DNA of 64,000 bases, taken from NCBI RefSeq assembly GCF_000187265.1, contig NZ_GL698431.1:22644-86643 (forward strand), written 5' to 3'. Below are positions 1 to 10,400 of the stretch, piece after piece. A program made the translations under genes and the position numbers. This DNA comes from Streptococcus equinus ATCC 9812 (GTDB taxonomy: Bacteria > Bacillota > Bacilli > Lactobacillales > Streptococcaceae). Position 1 is the first letter of the stretch; each line of letters begins with the position of its first letter. The notes beneath the pieces are model-generated. The model was not told the DNA's origin, ran no database searches, and saw only the letters and a list, made by a program, of their open reading frames with translations.

Positions 1-458
1 GTTGGTGTTTCTTTGACAGAAGCTTCTTTTGTTTCTGCAACTTCAGGTTCTGAAACTTCTTTTGCAGGTTCTACAGTTTCTTCAACAACTTCACTTGATG
101 TTTCAGATGGTTCTACATCCTCAATAACTGGTTCTACTTGAGCTTTTTCAGCTTTTTCGAACACTTCTTTGCTGACAATACCACTATTAACAAGTTCTTC
201 ACGTTGTTTTTTAATAAAGTTATCCAAAGCTTCTGTATCTAAATTTTCAAAATCAGATAGCTTTGTTTCAAATTTTTGTGATGTTACTTCATCTCGGTGC
301 TGTTTAATATACTTATCTAAAACACCATCAGACTCAGTAATTCCAGCTTTCCTTTCAGAATCTTTTCGAACAGCTTCTTCAATGGTTAGATTTTTAACAT
401 CTTGCAAGTTAAGCCCGTCTTGCTCTTCTGAAGACGGCATGTCTTTTTTCTCTGACAT
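1..458 (-). CDS. mapZ: MapZ (LocZ) midcell-anchored division protein, N-terminal part
   Basis: Only the first ~152 residues are present; the gene runs off the left edge. MapZ is a bitopic membrane protein that marks the division site and positions FtsZ in streptococci; the visible part is its cytoplasmic N-terminal region. The ATG at 456-458 (complement) follows an AGAGGTGA ribosome-binding site. The protein starts MSEKKDMPSSEEQ and is charged, rich in Glu/Lys/Thr/Ser, with a long acidic low-complexity stretch after residue ~105. No membrane segment is reached. The identification rests on this composition and on the neighbours: a THUMP methylase, rnpB and gpsB, the order found around mapZ in pneumococcus. 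The C-terminal extracellular domain cannot be checked. Confidence 0.8.
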   Translation of the reverse strand, partial: MSEKKDMPSSEEQDGLNLQDVKNLTIEEAVRKDSERKAGITESDGVLDKYIKQHRDEVTSQKFETKLSDFENLDTEALDNFIKKQREELVNSGIVSKEVFEKAEKAQVEPVIEDVEPSETSSEVVEETVEPAKEVSEPEVAETKEASVKETP

Positions 459-521
459 GTTTTGGTCACCTCTCTAAATAAAATCTCAACTGCCTAACTA
501 AGCTGTTAAGCGCTACATTCC

Positions 522-1694
522 TTACTTTTCTTTTGCTTGCGCGATAGCAGATCGTTTAACACGTTCACCGTAAAATTGATACAAATCAACTCTCAAAGTA
601 CCATTGTACAATTTACGTTTTTTATCAGCTTGTGACCCGTATTTTCGTTCAAACTGTTCGTCGCTAGTCAGAATAAATTTACTCCACGTTTTAAGTGGTG
701 CAAATGTCTGACCCATCTCATTATACAGGATGTCGACAGCTTTGTCATCAAGCAATCGTTCACCATAAGGAGGGTTAGAAACGATAACACCGTTGATTTT
801 ATCAGTTTTCAAGTCTTGAAGACGCATTTGTTTAAATTTGACAACATCAGAAAGTCCCGCTTCTTCAGCATTTTTCTTAGCAATTTCAACCATGCGCCCA
901 TCAATATCAAATCCTGAAATATCAAGTTCAACGTCATAATTAGCTTTTTCTTCAGCTTCATCGCGAACTTGCTGAATCAGATCAGCATCCACCCAATTCC
1001 ACTCTTCAAAAGCAAAATCACGGTTAAACCCTGGAGCGATATTCATCCCGATTAAAGCAGCTTCAATACAGAATGTTCCTGAACCGCAAGTTGGATCAAT
1101 CAACGGTTTATCAGGATACCAATTTGACAACTCAATAATAGCTGCTGCCATATTTTCTTTAATCGGAGCACCACCTTTTTCAACACGATAACCGCGTTTG
1201 AAAAGACTAGCACCTGTTGTATTAATCATGACAGTTGCTTTATCTTTTAAAATAGAGACTTCAATTTTGAATTCAGCACCATTTTCCTGCAATGGAACAC
1301 CATCAGGACGGTGATAAACCTTTTGAAGTTTTTTAACAACTGCTTTTTTACTAATTGCTTGAACGCTTGGCTCATTATGCAATTTTGATTTGACACATTT
1401 TGCTTTTGAGATTGGAAATTTTGCTCCAAGTGGCAAATAATTTTCCCAATCAAGTTTATAAACACCTTGGAAAAGTTCTTCAAAAGTGCGTGCTGGAAAT
1501 TCTCCAACAATAATTTTGACACGGTCAGCGGCACGCAACCAAAGGTTTGTCACAGCAATGGTTCTAACATCACCTTGAAAACGTACTTTACCATTTTCAA
1601 CATGACAATCAATCCCTAAATCACGGATTTCACGTCCAACAACTGCTTCAAGTCCAGCGGCTGCTGTCGCTACTAAATTAAATGTTTTTTTCAT
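522..1694 (-). CDS. THUMP-domain class I SAM-dependent RNA methyltransferase (YpsC/RlmL-like)
   Basis: 390 residues, probably methylating guanine N2 in 23S rRNA, since it belongs to the YpsC/RlmL N-terminal family. Residues ~1-160 form the ferredoxin-like plus THUMP RNA-binding part. The Rossmann methylase follows, with the SAM-binding DPTCGSGTF at about 200 and the catalytic SNPPYGERL at about 305, the NPPY form used by N-methylases acting on bases. The start ATG follows TAGGAATG. It lies between mapZ and rnpB on the same strand, as in pneumococcus. The exact target nucleotide is not deducible from sequence. Confidence 0.9.
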   Translation of the reverse strand: MKKTFNLVATAAAGLEAVVGREIRDLGIDCHVENGKVRFQGDVRTIAVTNLWLRAADRVKIIVGEFPARTFEELFQGVYKLDWENYLPLGAKFPISKAKCVKSKLHNEPSVQAISKKAVVKKLQKVYHRPDGVPLQENGAEFKIEVSILKDKATVMINTTGASLFKRGYRVEKGGAPIKENMAAAIIELSNWYPDKPLIDPTCGSGTFCIEAALIGMNIAPGFNRDFAFEEWNWVDADLIQQVRDEAEEKANYDVELDISGFDIDGRMVEIAKKNAEEAGLSDVVKFKQMRLQDLKTDKINGVIVSNPPYGERLLDDKAVDILYNEMGQTFAPLKTWSKFILTSDEQFERKYGSQADKKRKLYNGTLRVDLYQFYGERVKRSAIAQAKEK

Positions 1695-1817
1695 TCACAC
1701 ATTCCTATTTCATCAAATACTTATCTATAAGTTTAACACGTTTTACCAGCTTTAAGCTAGCAAAATTTAATTAATTTTAAAATACCAAAACAATTGATGA
1801 TTTAGTATTAAAATACA

Positions 1818-1846
1818 GCAAAAATAAAAGCTAGCCTAAGCTAGCT
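1818..1846 (-). terminator. Intrinsic terminator of rnpB
   Basis: A perfect 7-bp stem AGCTAGC/GCTAGCT with a 4-nt TTAG loop (1829-1846), followed on the minus strand by TTTTATTTTT. It sits just past the 3' end of RNase P RNA. Confidence 0.85.
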
Positions 1847-1854
1847 AGATACCT

Positions 1855-2240
1855 ATATGCAATTTTCTATAAGCCATGTTTTGTTCCAGAGATAACTAGG
1901 CCTTATCTCCTTCGATAATCATCTGTCTACTGTTTCCAGTCAGGATAAATCGTTCGTTTCCTACTATCCCGTGCCCCTACCAAAGTTTGGGTTGCTAGCT
2001 TGAGGGGTTTACCGCGTTCCACTTCTCGGGTTTTCCCAAGAACTACGTCACTGTGGCACTTTTCAGAGCTATTCAAGCATATCAAAAGACTTAGCTTTTT
2101 CACTCGCCGTAACATCAAAAAGATGTCCCTAGGCTTATTAATTCACCTAGCACAAACACTACCGGCATCACAGCCAGTGCTAGCATGGACTTTCCTCATG
2201 GTACGTAAGGTACCACGCGATTATCCAAAAATTGCAATTT
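1855..2240 (-). ncRNA. rnpB: RNase P RNA, type B
   Basis: This is the catalytic RNA of RNase P, which trims tRNA 5' leaders. Read on the minus strand, the universal GAGGAAAGTCC core lies at about 2187-2197, and near the 3' end come conserved segments ACAGATGATTATCG and GGAACAAAACATGGCTTATAG. The ends are set by helix P1: TGCAATTTT (complement of 2228-2236) pairs exactly with AAAATTGCA (complement of 1858-1866). The order and sequence match the Bacillus/Streptococcus B-type RNA. Ends are good to a few bases. It lies between gpsB and the THUMP methylase, as in other streptococci. Confidence 0.95.
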
Positions 2241-2298
2241 ATCATCCTTACCTTCAAATGAAGATAAGACACATACAAAGTTAGTACTTAAATAGTAA

Positions 2299-2628
2299 TT
2301 ATGATTCAGTAATTTGTTTACCGAATACTTCTTTTTCCAAACGGCTGATACGTTTCAAAATATCAAAGTTAGTTGCCGTTTGAGCCACATGCGCATGATC
2401 CGCTTGCGGTGCGACAAATGGAGCTGATGGCACTTTAGGTTTAGCAGCCAGTTGTTGTTTCAATTTTTCATTTTCAGTACGTAGTTCTTGAACTTGTGAA
2501 ATATAACTTTCATAATCTTTGATAACATCATCAAGAAACTCGTCTACTTCTTGTTTATCATAACCACGCATGCTAGTTTTGAACTCTTGTTCAAAAATGT
2601 CCTTTGGACTATAAATAATACTTGCCAT
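2299..2628 (-). CDS. gpsB: GpsB cell-cycle protein (DivIVA family)
   Basis: 109 residues. GpsB is a small cytoplasmic membrane-associated coiled-coil adaptor that links penicillin-binding proteins, MreC and the StkP kinase to coordinate septal and peripheral wall synthesis. The N-terminal DivIVA-like domain has [23 protein letters not shown], shown here only to identify the [10 protein letters not shown] signature at ~25-35. A coiled coil follows, then a linker and a C-terminal trimerisation helix ([13 protein letters not shown]). The ATG at 2628 is chosen because GGAGAGAG lies 6 bases upstream; an in-frame TTG at 2643 would overlap that site. Its likely partners pbp1A and pbp2x are in this same window. 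Confidence 0.95.
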   Translation of the reverse strand: MASIIYSPKDIFEQEFKTSMRGYDKQEVDEFLDDVIKDYESYISQVQELRTENEKLKQQLAAKPKVPSAPFVAPQADHAHVAQTATNFDILKRISRLEKEVFGKQITES

Positions 2629-2754
2629 TCTATCTCTCTCCAAACAAAACTATTCTAGTTAACCTTAGAATATGACATCGTCATATCAAGATATATGTTA
2701 CAGAAAATTTAGTGAAAAATCAAGCATTTACTTTTAATTCATATTAAAAATTTA

Positions 2755-3273
2755 TTACCAATCTTCAAGAAATTCATTAAGGCGATCAAAAGTCAGATAT
2801 TGGATAGGATAATCTGACTTTTCTTGCATTACATGAAGTAAATATTTTAAATTCGTTTCATTTTCTGAATCATAAAAAAGATATGCACCATCTGTATTAT
2901 CAACCAGAAATTGGTTGTAATTTCTAAATTGACTTGGATTTTCGTAATCTGGATAAGAATACTTCACAAAATCAACTTGCTTAAACTCGCTGAGTTTCAT
3001 CTGATTAGCTTCATTCCAGTTATACCCATGATTTTCAAATGTAAAAATTGTAGCAATACTAAAATCATACTCCTCTTGCAACTCTTTTGCAACCTGCAAT
3101 GCCCAATATTCAAATCCAAGATTTCCCATAAAAATCAACCAGTCGACACCTTCATCAAAGTATCGAATAAAATCATGTTTAATTGCTTTTTTGATAACCT
3201 TAATTCGCTCGTCTTTTTCTTGAAAAATGCCAAGCTCAAAACTCTTGTAGCCTGTAACGAGAATTGCAGTCAT
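2755..3273 (-). CDS. ypsA: YpsA family protein (DUF1273, SLOG superfamily)
   Basis: 172 residues, the usual length for this family. Residues 1-10 ([10 protein letters not shown]) match the Rossmann-like start of SLOG proteins, which are thought to bind nucleotide-derived ligands. The B. subtilis homologue influences cell division, but its biochemical role is not settled. It is divergent from recU, with about 75 bases between the starts, the same pairing seen across Bacilli. Start ATG follows GAAAGGAAAC. Confidence 0.88.
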   Translation of the reverse strand: MTAILVTGYKSFELGIFQEKDERIKVIKKAIKHDFIRYFDEGVDWLIFMGNLGFEYWALQVAKELQEEYDFSIATIFTFENHGYNWNEANQMKLSEFKQVDFVKYSYPDYENPSQFRNYNQFLVDNTDGAYLFYDSENETNLKYLLHVMQEKSDYPIQYLTFDRLNEFLEDW

Positions 3274-3347
3274 ATTCTGTTTCCTTTCTAAAAATATGTT
3301 ATAATAGTAGTGCTTATATTGACTTAAGCATGAATGTTAGGAGTTTT

Positions 3348-3956
3348 ATGGTTAATTATCCACATCATATTATTCGAAAACAAGCAGCCCCAGCTTCTAA
3401 AAAGGTAAAAAAATCAACAATTAATTTTGCTAACCGTGGGATGAGTTTTGAAGCAGCAATCAATGAAACTAATAATTACTACTTATCTCGTGATATTGCT
3501 GTTATTCACAAAAAACCAACTCCAATTCAAATTGTAAAAGTTAATTATCCTAAAAGAAGCCGTGCAAAAATTGTAGAAGCTTACTTTCGTCAAGCATCAA
3601 CAACCGATTATTCTGGCGTTTATAAAGGTCGCTATATTGACTTTGAAGCTAAAGAAACTCGGCAAAAGACATCCATGCCACTTAAAAATTTTCATGCCCA
3701 CCAGATTGAGCACATGGAACATGTCCTAAAGCAAGATGGGATTTGCTTTGTATTACTTCATTTTTCAACAATTAAGGAAACTTATTATTTACCTGCTAGT
3801 GCTTTAGTGGACTTTTACCAAATCAATCTCGGAACCAAATCCATGCCACTTGATTATATCAGAAAAAATGGATATATGGTGACGACAAGTTCACTCCCTC
3901 AGGTTCCTTATTTAGATATTATCGATCAAAAAATTTTAGGCGGTGATCACAATTAA
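3348..3956 (+). CDS. recU: RecU Holliday junction resolvase
   Basis: 202 residues. RecU cleaves Holliday junctions in recombination and chromosome segregation and works with RuvAB. The catalytic core shows the conserved [10 protein letters not shown], then [18 protein letters not shown] (D and the E-x-K type metal site), then HQIEHM. The start is the ATG at 3348 behind TTAGGAG; an upstream in-frame ATG at 3330s lacks a site. An extended -10 box TGTTATAAT lies at ~3297-3305. It overlaps the pbp1A start by 14 bases; the recU-pbp1A pair is a standard Gram-positive operon. Confidence 0.95.
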   Translation: MVNYPHHIIRKQAAPASKKVKKSTINFANRGMSFEAAINETNNYYLSRDIAVIHKKPTPIQIVKVNYPKRSRAKIVEAYFRQASTTDYSGVYKGRYIDFEAKETRQKTSMPLKNFHAHQIEHMEHVLKQDGICFVLLHFSTIKETYYLPASALVDFYQINLGTKSMPLDYIRKNGYMVTTSSLPQVPYLDIIDQKILGGDHN

Positions 3957-6204
3957 AAAGAAAACAACAAAACACAGACGATCAAATAAACCCACATCCA
4001 ACAAGACAGCTATTAAGGTACTTAGATATGCCTTAATCACTATAATGTCATTAGTTATTGCTGGTTTTGTCATTGGTGGATTAGTTTTTGCTTTTTATGT
4101 TAGCAGCACTCCTAAGCTAACAGCTAGCAAACTATCATCTACCAACTCAAGTTTGATTTATGATTCTAACGGCTCACTAATCGCTGACTTAGGTTCTGAA
4201 AAACGCGAAAGCGTCTCAGCAAACAGTATTCCACTAAACTTGGTTAATGCCGTTACATCAATCGAAGATAAACGTTTCTTCAAGCACCGTGGTATCGATG
4301 TTTACCGTATTCTAGGTGCTGCGTTAAATAACTTTACAAGTTCGAGCACTCAAGGTGGATCAACACTTGACCAACAGCTAATCAAATTGGCTTACTTCTC
4401 AACAAGTGAATCAGACCAAACTTTGAAACGTAAAGCTCAAGAAGCTTGGCTTGCACTCCAAATGGAACGTAAATACACTAAAGAAGAAATTTTAACTTTC
4501 TACATCAATAAAGTGTACATGGGTAATGGTAACTACGGAATGCTAACAGCAGCTAAGTCATACTACGGTAAAGACTTGAAAGATTTGTCTATCGCTCAAT
4601 TGGCCTTACTTGCAGGTATCCCTCAAGCTCCTAGTCAATACGACCCTTACACAAATCCAGAAGCTGCACAAAACCGTCGTGACACAGTTCTTTCTGAAAT
4701 GTACGAAGATGGTAACATCACTAAATCTGAATATGATACTGCTGTTGCTACACCGGTTACAGATGGTCTACAAACTCTTACAGAGTCTACAAGCTACGAA
4801 CCTTACCTTGATAACTACATTAAAGAAGTCATCCAAGAAGTTAGCGATAAGACAGGTCAAGACATCTACTCAGCTGGTCTAAAAGTTTACACAAACGTAG
4901 ATACTGATGTTCAAAAATATCTATGGAATGTCTACAACACAGACTATTACGTAACATATCCTGACTCTGATTTACAAGTTGCCTCAACAATCGTTGATGT
5001 TCAAACAGGTAAAGTTATCGCCCAACTTGGTTCACGTAATCAAGACACAACTGTTTCACTCGGAACTAACCAAGCAGTTCTTACAGACCGCGACTGGGGT
5101 TCTACAATGAAACCTATCACTGATTATGCTCCAGCCATTGAACACGGTGTTTATACAAGTACTTCTGACATTACTAGCGATAGTAAAGCTTATTGGCCTG
5201 GTACTTCTACCCAAATTTATAACTGGGATCGCCAATACTATGGTAATATGACAATCCAAACAGCTATCCAACAATCACGTAACGTTCCTGCTGTTAAGAC
5301 ACTCGAAGCTGTTGGTTTAAACAAAGCTAAATCATTCTTGGAAGGACTTGGTATTTATTACCCACAACTTTACTACTCAAATGCTATCTCAAGTTCAACA
5401 AGTGATTCCGATGAGAAATACGGAGCAAGCAGCGAAAAAATGGCTTCTGCTTATGCCGCATTCGCTAACGGAGGAATTTATTATGAACCTCAATATGTCA
5501 ACAAAGTTGAATTCAACAACGGTACAAGCAAAACATTTGATACATCTGGTAGCCGTGCAATGAAAGAAACAACAGCATATTTGATGACATCAATGCTTAA
5601 AACAGTACTAACTTACGGTACTGGTACCGAAGCTGCTATCTCGGGTGTTTACCAAGCTGGTAAGACTGGTACTTCAAACTACTCAGACGACGAACTCGCT
5701 GAAATCGAAGAATCAACTGGTATTTACAACAGTGTTGTTGGTACAATGGCACCTGATGAAATGTTTGTTGGTTACACTTCTCAATATTCAATGGCCGTTT
5801 GGACAGGTTATAAAAACCGCATGACGCCAATCTACGGAAATGGTTTGAATGTTGCAGCTGATGTCTACAAAGCTATGCAAAGCTATCTTAATGAACAATA
5901 TGGTAGTGGTAGCGAAGACTTTGAAGTTCCAAAAGGTGTTCACACAAGTGGTGGCTATGCTTACCTAAGTGGCTCAAGCAAATACACTTACTCACCATCA
6001 TCAACTTCAGTCTACAGCAACATCTACGGTTCAAGCTCTTCAGAAGAATCTTCATCTAGCCAATCATCTAGTGAAGAAAGTTCTTCATCAGAAGAAAGTT
6101 CTTCATCAGAAGAAAGTTCTTCATCAGAAGAAAGTCAAACTTCTGAAATAGAAACAGCTACAGAAAATAACGCTGACTCAAGCAGCACTGAAACTAGTAA
6201 CTAG
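3943..6204 (+). CDS. pbp1A: Penicillin-binding protein 1A, bifunctional transglycosylase/transpeptidase
   Basis: About 753 residues. It polymerises and cross-links peptidoglycan at the cell surface. A cytoplasmic basic tail precedes one transmembrane segment (~28-55). The GT51 domain carries [10 protein letters not shown] and [10 protein letters not shown]. The transpeptidase has the serine motif STMK, then SRN, then KTGTSN. Start is GTG at 3943, inside the end of recU, with a poor ribosome site (translational coupling likely). The C-terminal ~50 residues are a Ser/Glu tail encoded by an 18-bp tandem repeat, longer and more acidic than the Pro/Asn/Gln tails of pneumococcal PBP1a. GpsB is the probable cytoplasmic partner. 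Confidence 0.96.
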   Translation: MITIKKKTTKHRRSNKPTSNKTAIKVLRYALITIMSLVIAGFVIGGLVFAFYVSSTPKLTASKLSSTNSSLIYDSNGSLIADLGSEKRESVSANSIPLNLVNAVTSIEDKRFFKHRGIDVYRILGAALNNFTSSSTQGGSTLDQQLIKLAYFSTSESDQTLKRKAQEAWLALQMERKYTKEEILTFYINKVYMGNGNYGMLTAAKSYYGKDLKDLSIAQLALLAGIPQAPSQYDPYTNPEAAQNRRDTVLSEMYEDGNITKSEYDTAVATPVTDGLQTLTESTSYEPYLDNYIKEVIQEVSDKTGQDIYSAGLKVYTNVDTDVQKYLWNVYNTDYYVTYPDSDLQVASTIVDVQTGKVIAQLGSRNQDTTVSLGTNQAVLTDRDWGSTMKPITDYAPAIEHGVYTSTSDITSDSKAYWPGTSTQIYNWDRQYYGNMTIQTAIQQSRNVPAVKTLEAVGLNKAKSFLEGLGIYYPQLYYSNAISSSTSDSDEKYGASSEKMASAYAAFANGGIYYEPQYVNKVEFNNGTSKTFDTSGSRAMKETTAYLMTSMLKTVLTYGTGTEAAISGVYQAGKTGTSNYSDDELAEIEESTGIYNSVVGTMAPDEMFVGYTSQYSMAVWTGYKNRMTPIYGNGLNVAADVYKAMQSYLNEQYGSGSEDFEVPKGVHTSGGYAYLSGSSKYTYSPSSTSVYSNIYGSSSSEESSSSQSSSEESSSSEESSSSEESSSSEESQTSEIETATENNADSSSTETSN
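6073..6135 (+). repeat. 18-bp tandem repeat in the pbp1A tail
   Basis: Three exact copies of GAAGAAAGTTCTTCATCA (6073-6126) and a partial fourth, in frame, encode EESSSS units. Exact DNA identity between units suggests recent slippage, so copy number probably varies between strains. Confidence 0.9.
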
Positions 6205-6215
6205 TCCTTAAATTA

Positions 6216-6250
6216 AAAACTCCTCTGAATAATCAGAGGAGTTTTCTTAT
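6216..6250 (+). terminator. Intrinsic terminator of recU-pbp1A
   Basis: A 13-bp perfect stem (6216-6228 with 6233-6245), ATAA loop, ending in TTTTCTTAT. The 5' AAAA run also makes it usable from the opposite strand. Confidence 0.85.
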
Positions 6251-6254
6251 CTCT

Positions 6255-6292
6255 AAAAAAGTATCAATAGCTAAAACTACTGATACTTTTTG
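6255..6292 (-). terminator. Intrinsic terminator of pepC
   Basis: GTATCA (complement of 6281-6286) pairs with TGATAC (complement of 6261-6266), with an inner TAG/CTA stem, followed on the minus strand by TTTTTT. It is convergent with the pbp1A terminator. Confidence 0.75.
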
Positions 6293-6294
6293 TT

Positions 6295-7632
6295 TTATTT
6301 ACCTGCAAGTGCTCCCATTGGATCCCATGGTGCAAGAACGACTGGTTCAGCTTCATAAGCTGCACGTTCTTCTGCCGTCAAGAATTCTTTACGTACCACG
6401 ATTTGATATGTGAATTCATCCATCCAAGCATCAGAAGCAACAAAGTAACCTTTATTACCAACTTTATCTCCCCATGAATTTTCGACTTTCCATTTAAGAG
6501 ATTTGCCGTTTTCATCCAAGTCAACACCTGTAAGAACCATAGCATGTGTCATCAAGCTTTCGCTGTAATCAAGACGTCCAGCTTTGTCTTGTGTGAAATT
6601 GATATCCATTGCAGTATCAAAATCATAAACATTTGTTGCCATGATACCTTTTTGACGGTCTGAAATTTGACCAACATCAGAACCAAACCAAACTGTTTCA
6701 CCAGCTTGCATTTGAGCGATAGCCAATTCTTTGAAACGTTCCATATCAAGGTTGATGTAGCGAACGTCACGGCTACCAACAACGTTACCAAGCATTTCAA
6801 CTGTATATGATTTACCAAAAGGTTTGTCAGCTGTTGGTGCATTGATAACTGAAACATATTCTGAAAGTTCTAGACCAACATATTTTTTGAAGAATTCTTG
6901 TGGTGTGATATTTTTATCTGAGTGGAAATTGTTATCTTTATCACGGTAAGCAAAATCAAAAGTACGTGGTGGCAAACCTAAATTGATAGCTAAGAAATTG
7001 AAGACTTCTTGAAGAAGCTCTTCTTTTTTAGCTTGAACAGCTTTTTCATCTGCACCTGCTGCAATAGCTTCACGCAAAATTTGAGCATCTTGACGCAATA
7101 GTTTGTTAAGGTATTGATTCAATTCACGGCTATTGCTTGATGAAATTGATTCTGGGTATGCTGCTTTTGGTACAACACCGTATTTTTCAAAAAGTGCAAC
7201 AACCATGTCCCATTGACCACCGTCTTGTTGTGGAACATCAAGTAAGAATTTCACTTTACGGCTACCAAGTTCTTGGTCAGCAGTCGCAATCACTTGTTCT
7301 AAGAACCAATTTGATTTTTCGTATTTATCCCAGAAAAATGTGTGTGCTTGAGAAAGCTCAAAGTTTTCCAAGTTAAGGTCTGAAATCATTTTATGACGGA
7401 AAGTGTTAAGAGCTGCAAACATCCAGCAACGACCTGATGCTTTTTGGTTAGCAACTTTATCTTTTGTTAAATCAATTGAAAAAGCATGGTCATTTTCCAT
7501 TTCACTTTGACGAGTTTCAAGTGATTTTAACAAACCATTGTGAGTTACAGCATTTTCAACAGCACGTAATTTGCTATTAGCTTCATAATCAGTAAATAGC
7601 TTATCAGTAAATATTGATGATAATTCTGACAT
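6295..7632 (-). CDS. pepC: Aminopeptidase C (bleomycin hydrolase family, C1B)
   Basis: 445 residues, full length for PepC. It is a cytoplasmic hexameric thiol aminopeptidase releasing N-terminal residues from peptides taken up by the cell. The papain-like catalytic residues are visible: Cys in GRCWMFAALN (~70), His in THAMVLTG (~365) and Asn in ENSWGD (~388). The C-terminal arm ends GALAGK, in keeping with family members whose C-terminus reaches the active site. Start ATG follows a strong GGAGGAAAT. It is monocistronic, with its own terminator. Confidence 0.96.
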   Translation of the reverse strand: MSELSSIFTDKLFTDYEANSKLRAVENAVTHNGLLKSLETRQSEMENDHAFSIDLTKDKVANQKASGRCWMFAALNTFRHKMISDLNLENFELSQAHTFFWDKYEKSNWFLEQVIATADQELGSRKVKFLLDVPQQDGGQWDMVVALFEKYGVVPKAAYPESISSSNSRELNQYLNKLLRQDAQILREAIAAGADEKAVQAKKEELLQEVFNFLAINLGLPPRTFDFAYRDKDNNFHSDKNITPQEFFKKYVGLELSEYVSVINAPTADKPFGKSYTVEMLGNVVGSRDVRYINLDMERFKELAIAQMQAGETVWFGSDVGQISDRQKGIMATNVYDFDTAMDINFTQDKAGRLDYSESLMTHAMVLTGVDLDENGKSLKWKVENSWGDKVGNKGYFVASDAWMDEFTYQIVVRKEFLTAEERAAYEAEPVVLAPWDPMGALAGK

Positions 7633-7855
7633 ATTTCCTCCTAAATATCCGTAAGCTTCACATTTATGTTATTTTTTCTGACTTAAGCCTACTTAACTAA
7701 TATCCATTATAGCGCTTATAAAAGAGAATGCAAGAGGTTTTATCAGAATTTTTAATACTTTTTGAAATTTTCAAAAAGTGCGTAAACTCTTTTGACATTT
7801 TTCAGTGATATCAGCTGACATCTCCTGACACTTAATACCAATAATTTTTGGCTTT

Positions 7856-7883
7856 AAAAAGAGACCCTAACGGGTCTCTTTTT
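7856..7883 (-). terminator. Intrinsic terminator of pncB-nadE
   Basis: A perfect 12-bp stem (7856-7867 with 7872-7883), TAAC loop, with T runs on either strand. It ends the nadE transcript 6 bases from the stop codon. Confidence 0.9.
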
Positions 7884-7888
7884 ACATA

Positions 7889-8713
7889 TTATTTCCAGAA
7901 ATCATCAAATACAGTAATTGGTAAATGACGTTTGTGTTCTGTTTTATTCCACCAATTTTCGATTTTTGATTGTGCTTCTGGTGAAACAGTTTTACCTTCA
8001 AGATAGTCATCAATGTCGTTGTAAGTCACACCAAGTGCCACTTCATCTGCGATACCAGGACGATTTTCTTCCAAGTCAGCTGTAGGAATTTTTTCGTAAA
8101 TAGCTGGGTCAGCACCAAGTTCAGCAAGTAATTGTTTTCCTTGACGTTTGTTCAAGCGGTAAAGTGGGACGACGTCAGCACCACCATCACCAAATTTTGT
8201 AAAGAATCCAGTGATGTTTTCTGCAGCGTGGTCAGTACCAATAACAGCTCCACTATTTTCTCCAGCAACAGCATATTGCGTAATCATACGTTGACGTGCT
8301 TTGATGTTTCCTTTGTTAAAATCAGAAACAGTAATACCAGCTTTTTCAAGTTCGTGAACTTGTCCGTCAACAGCTTCTTTGATGTTAACAGCAATACTAA
8401 CGTCTGGTTTGATAAATTGAAGAGCACGTTGTGCATCGTCTTCATCTGCTTGAACACCATATGGCAAGCGTACAGCGATAAATTTGTAGCTATCGTCTCC
8501 TGTTTCAGCACGCAATTCTTCTACAGCGATTTGTGCCAAACGACCTGCTAAGCTTGAATCTTGTCCACCTGAAATACCAAGAACATAACTTTTAAGGAAA
8601 GAATGTTTTTTCATGTAATCTTTTAAGAAATCAACAGATACACGAATTTCTTCTTTAGGGTCAATACTTGGTTTAACACCCAATTCTGCAATAATTTTTT
8701 CTTGTAAAGTCAT
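7889..8713 (-). CDS. nadE: NAD synthetase, ammonia-dependent
   Basis: 274 residues. It converts deamido-NAD to NAD using ATP and ammonia. The ATP-pyrophosphatase loop SGGQDSS lies at ~46-52, and [22 protein letters not shown] carries the deamido-NAD-binding part (only GTDHAAE and KFGDGGAD are needed to recognise it). No glutaminase domain is present. The start overlaps the pncB stop as TAATG, so the two are translationally coupled and form a two-step nicotinate salvage unit. Confidence 0.96.
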   Translation of the reverse strand: MTLQEKIIAELGVKPSIDPKEEIRVSVDFLKDYMKKHSFLKSYVLGISGGQDSSLAGRLAQIAVEELRAETGDDSYKFIAVRLPYGVQADEDDAQRALQFIKPDVSIAVNIKEAVDGQVHELEKAGITVSDFNKGNIKARQRMITQYAVAGENSGAVIGTDHAAENITGFFTKFGDGGADVVPLYRLNKRQGKQLLAELGADPAIYEKIPTADLEENRPGIADEVALGVTYNDIDDYLEGKTVSPEAQSKIENWWNKTEHKRHLPITVFDDFWK

Positions 8714-10173
8714 TACTTAACTTCTCCTTTTTGCTGTGCTTCTTTACGAATACGGTCGATAAGATCCATTTTGTTTTGCCAAACTTCTTGTGACAAATCA
8801 ACTGGATAATCTTGTGGGTTAAGAAGACGTTTGTACTCATCCCAAAGTTTGTCATACTCTTTGCGAGCATAATCTTGAATTTCAGCAAGTGTTGGCACGT
8901 TATAAACCAATTCACCTTTATCAAAGATATCAACAAGAAGAGGAACAGCTTCAAAATCTTTCACTGTTTTATTGATGTAAGTGTATGTTGGATGGAACAT
9001 ATAAACTTCATCAAGTTCGTTAACATCAGTATCTGTGAAAGTGATGTAGTCACCTTCAGTTTTGTTGCGTTCACGACTAGTAATACGCCAAACTTGTTTT
9101 TTACCTGGTGTAGATACTTTTTCAGCGTTATTTGACAATTTGATAGTATCTTGCATGACACCATTTTCGTCTTCGATTGAGACGATTTTGTAAACTGCAC
9201 CAAGAGCTGGTTGATCGTAAGCTGTGATTAGTTTTGTACCAACACCCCAAACATCGATTTTAGCTTTTTGCATTTTAAGATTTAGGATAGTATTTTCATC
9301 TAAATCGTTTGAAGCATAAATTTTAGCATCTGGGTAACCAGCAGCATCCAATTGTTCACGGATTTTTTTAGACAAGTAAGCCATGTCACCTGAATCAATA
9401 CGAACACCTAGGAAGTTAATCTTGTCGCCAAGTTCATTGGCAACACGAATGGCTGCAGGTACACCTAAACGAAGTGTGTCGTAAGTATCAACCAAGAAGA
9501 CGCAGTCTTTATGAGTTCCTGCATAAGCCATAAATGCATCATAGTCGTCACCATAAGCTTGAACAAGAGCGTGGGCGTGTGTTCCTGATACTGGAATGTC
9601 AAACATTTTACCTGCGCGAACATTTGAAGTAGCATTAGCACCACCAATAACTGCTGCACGTGTACCCCAAATCGCTGCATCCATTTCTTGGGCACGACGA
9701 CTACCAAATTCAAGCAAGGGTTCATCGTCAATAACTGAGCGAATACGAGCTGCCTTAGTAGCAATCAATGTTTGGAAGTTTACGATGTTAAGCAAAGCTG
9801 TTTCAACCAATTGACATTGAGCAAGTGGTCCTTCAACTTGAACAATTGGTTCATTAGCAAAAACCAAGTCACCTTCTTGAGCAGAACGAATGCTCAATTC
9901 CAATTTGAAATCTTTCAAATAAGCAATAAAATCAGCTGGATAACCTAATTCTTCCAAGTAAGCAATATCTGTTTCAGTAAAACGAAGGTCTTTTAGGTAT
10001 TCAACCATACGTTGCAAACCAGCAAAGACGGCGTAACCATTTTCAAATGGTTCTTTACGGAAATAGACTTCAAATACGGCATTTTTATTGTGAATGCCTT
10101 TATCAAAATAAACTTGCATCATGTTAATTTGATACAAATCTGTGTGGAGAGTTAAACTATCATCTTGATACAT
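8713..10173 (-). CDS. pncB: Nicotinate phosphoribosyltransferase
   Basis: 486 residues. It makes nicotinate mononucleotide from nicotinate and PRPP. Typical elements are YQINMM near the N-terminus, the EFGSRRAQ active-site segment at ~155, SGTHAHA around the catalytic His (~195) and GVRIDSGD (~255). Start ATG is preceded by AAGGGGATACC. It is the first gene of the pncB-nadE operon; streptococci lack de novo NAD synthesis and rely on this route. Confidence 0.96.
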   Translation of the reverse strand: MYQDDSLTLHTDLYQINMMQVYFDKGIHNKNAVFEVYFRKEPFENGYAVFAGLQRMVEYLKDLRFTETDIAYLEELGYPADFIAYLKDFKLELSIRSAQEGDLVFANEPIVQVEGPLAQCQLVETALLNIVNFQTLIATKAARIRSVIDDEPLLEFGSRRAQEMDAAIWGTRAAVIGGANATSNVRAGKMFDIPVSGTHAHALVQAYGDDYDAFMAYAGTHKDCVFLVDTYDTLRLGVPAAIRVANELGDKINFLGVRIDSGDMAYLSKKIREQLDAAGYPDAKIYASNDLDENTILNLKMQKAKIDVWGVGTKLITAYDQPALGAVYKIVSIEDENGVMQDTIKLSNNAEKVSTPGKKQVWRITSRERNKTEGDYITFTDTDVNELDEVYMFHPTYTYINKTVKDFEAVPLLVDIFDKGELVYNVPTLAEIQDYARKEYDKLWDEYKRLLNPQDYPVDLSQEVWQNKMDLIDRIRKEAQQKGEVK

Positions 10174-10246
10174 GTGGTATCCCCTTTTTAAAAATATTGA
10201 CTCAACACTAGTCTTATCATTTAGGCTTAACGCCCCTTGATAGTAT

Positions 10247-10263
10247 CTGTCAAAAGATTAATT
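10247..10263. promoter_or_regulatory. Inverted repeat in the pncB leader, candidate operator
   Basis: TTGATAG-TAT-CTGTCAA is a near-perfect palindrome (6 of 7 pairs) in the pncB 5' leader. It lies downstream of an extended -10 box TGCTATAAT on the minus strand (about 10275-10283). NiaR is the known niacin-responsive repressor of such genes in Firmicutes; whether this is its site is inference. Confidence 0.4.
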
Positions 10264-10366
10264 ATCCCCCATATTATAGCACAAAAAGACAAGGCTTGCT
10301 AAAACTTTGTGAGTTTTTGCGCAAAGATTTGAAAAAAGTTACTCTTTTTCAGAAAAATTTCCAAAC

Positions 10367-10394
10367 ATAAAAAGTCCTGATGTGATATCAGGAC
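10367..10394 (-). terminator. Intrinsic terminator of trxB
   Basis: An 8-bp stem GTCCTGAT/ATCAGGAC (10374-10381 with 10387-10394) followed on the minus strand by a T-rich run. It lies 6 bases from the trxB stop. Confidence 0.85.
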
Positions 10395-10400
10395 CTTATC

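Noticed and set aside
169..477. Plus-strand ORF opposite the start of mapZ
   Set aside because: Antisense shadow of a real coding region with a good start and ribosome site on the minus strand.
1927..2284. Open reading frames on both strands within the RNase P RNA region
   Set aside because: They lie inside rnpB, whose conserved core and P1 pairing explain the sequence; there is no ribosome site.
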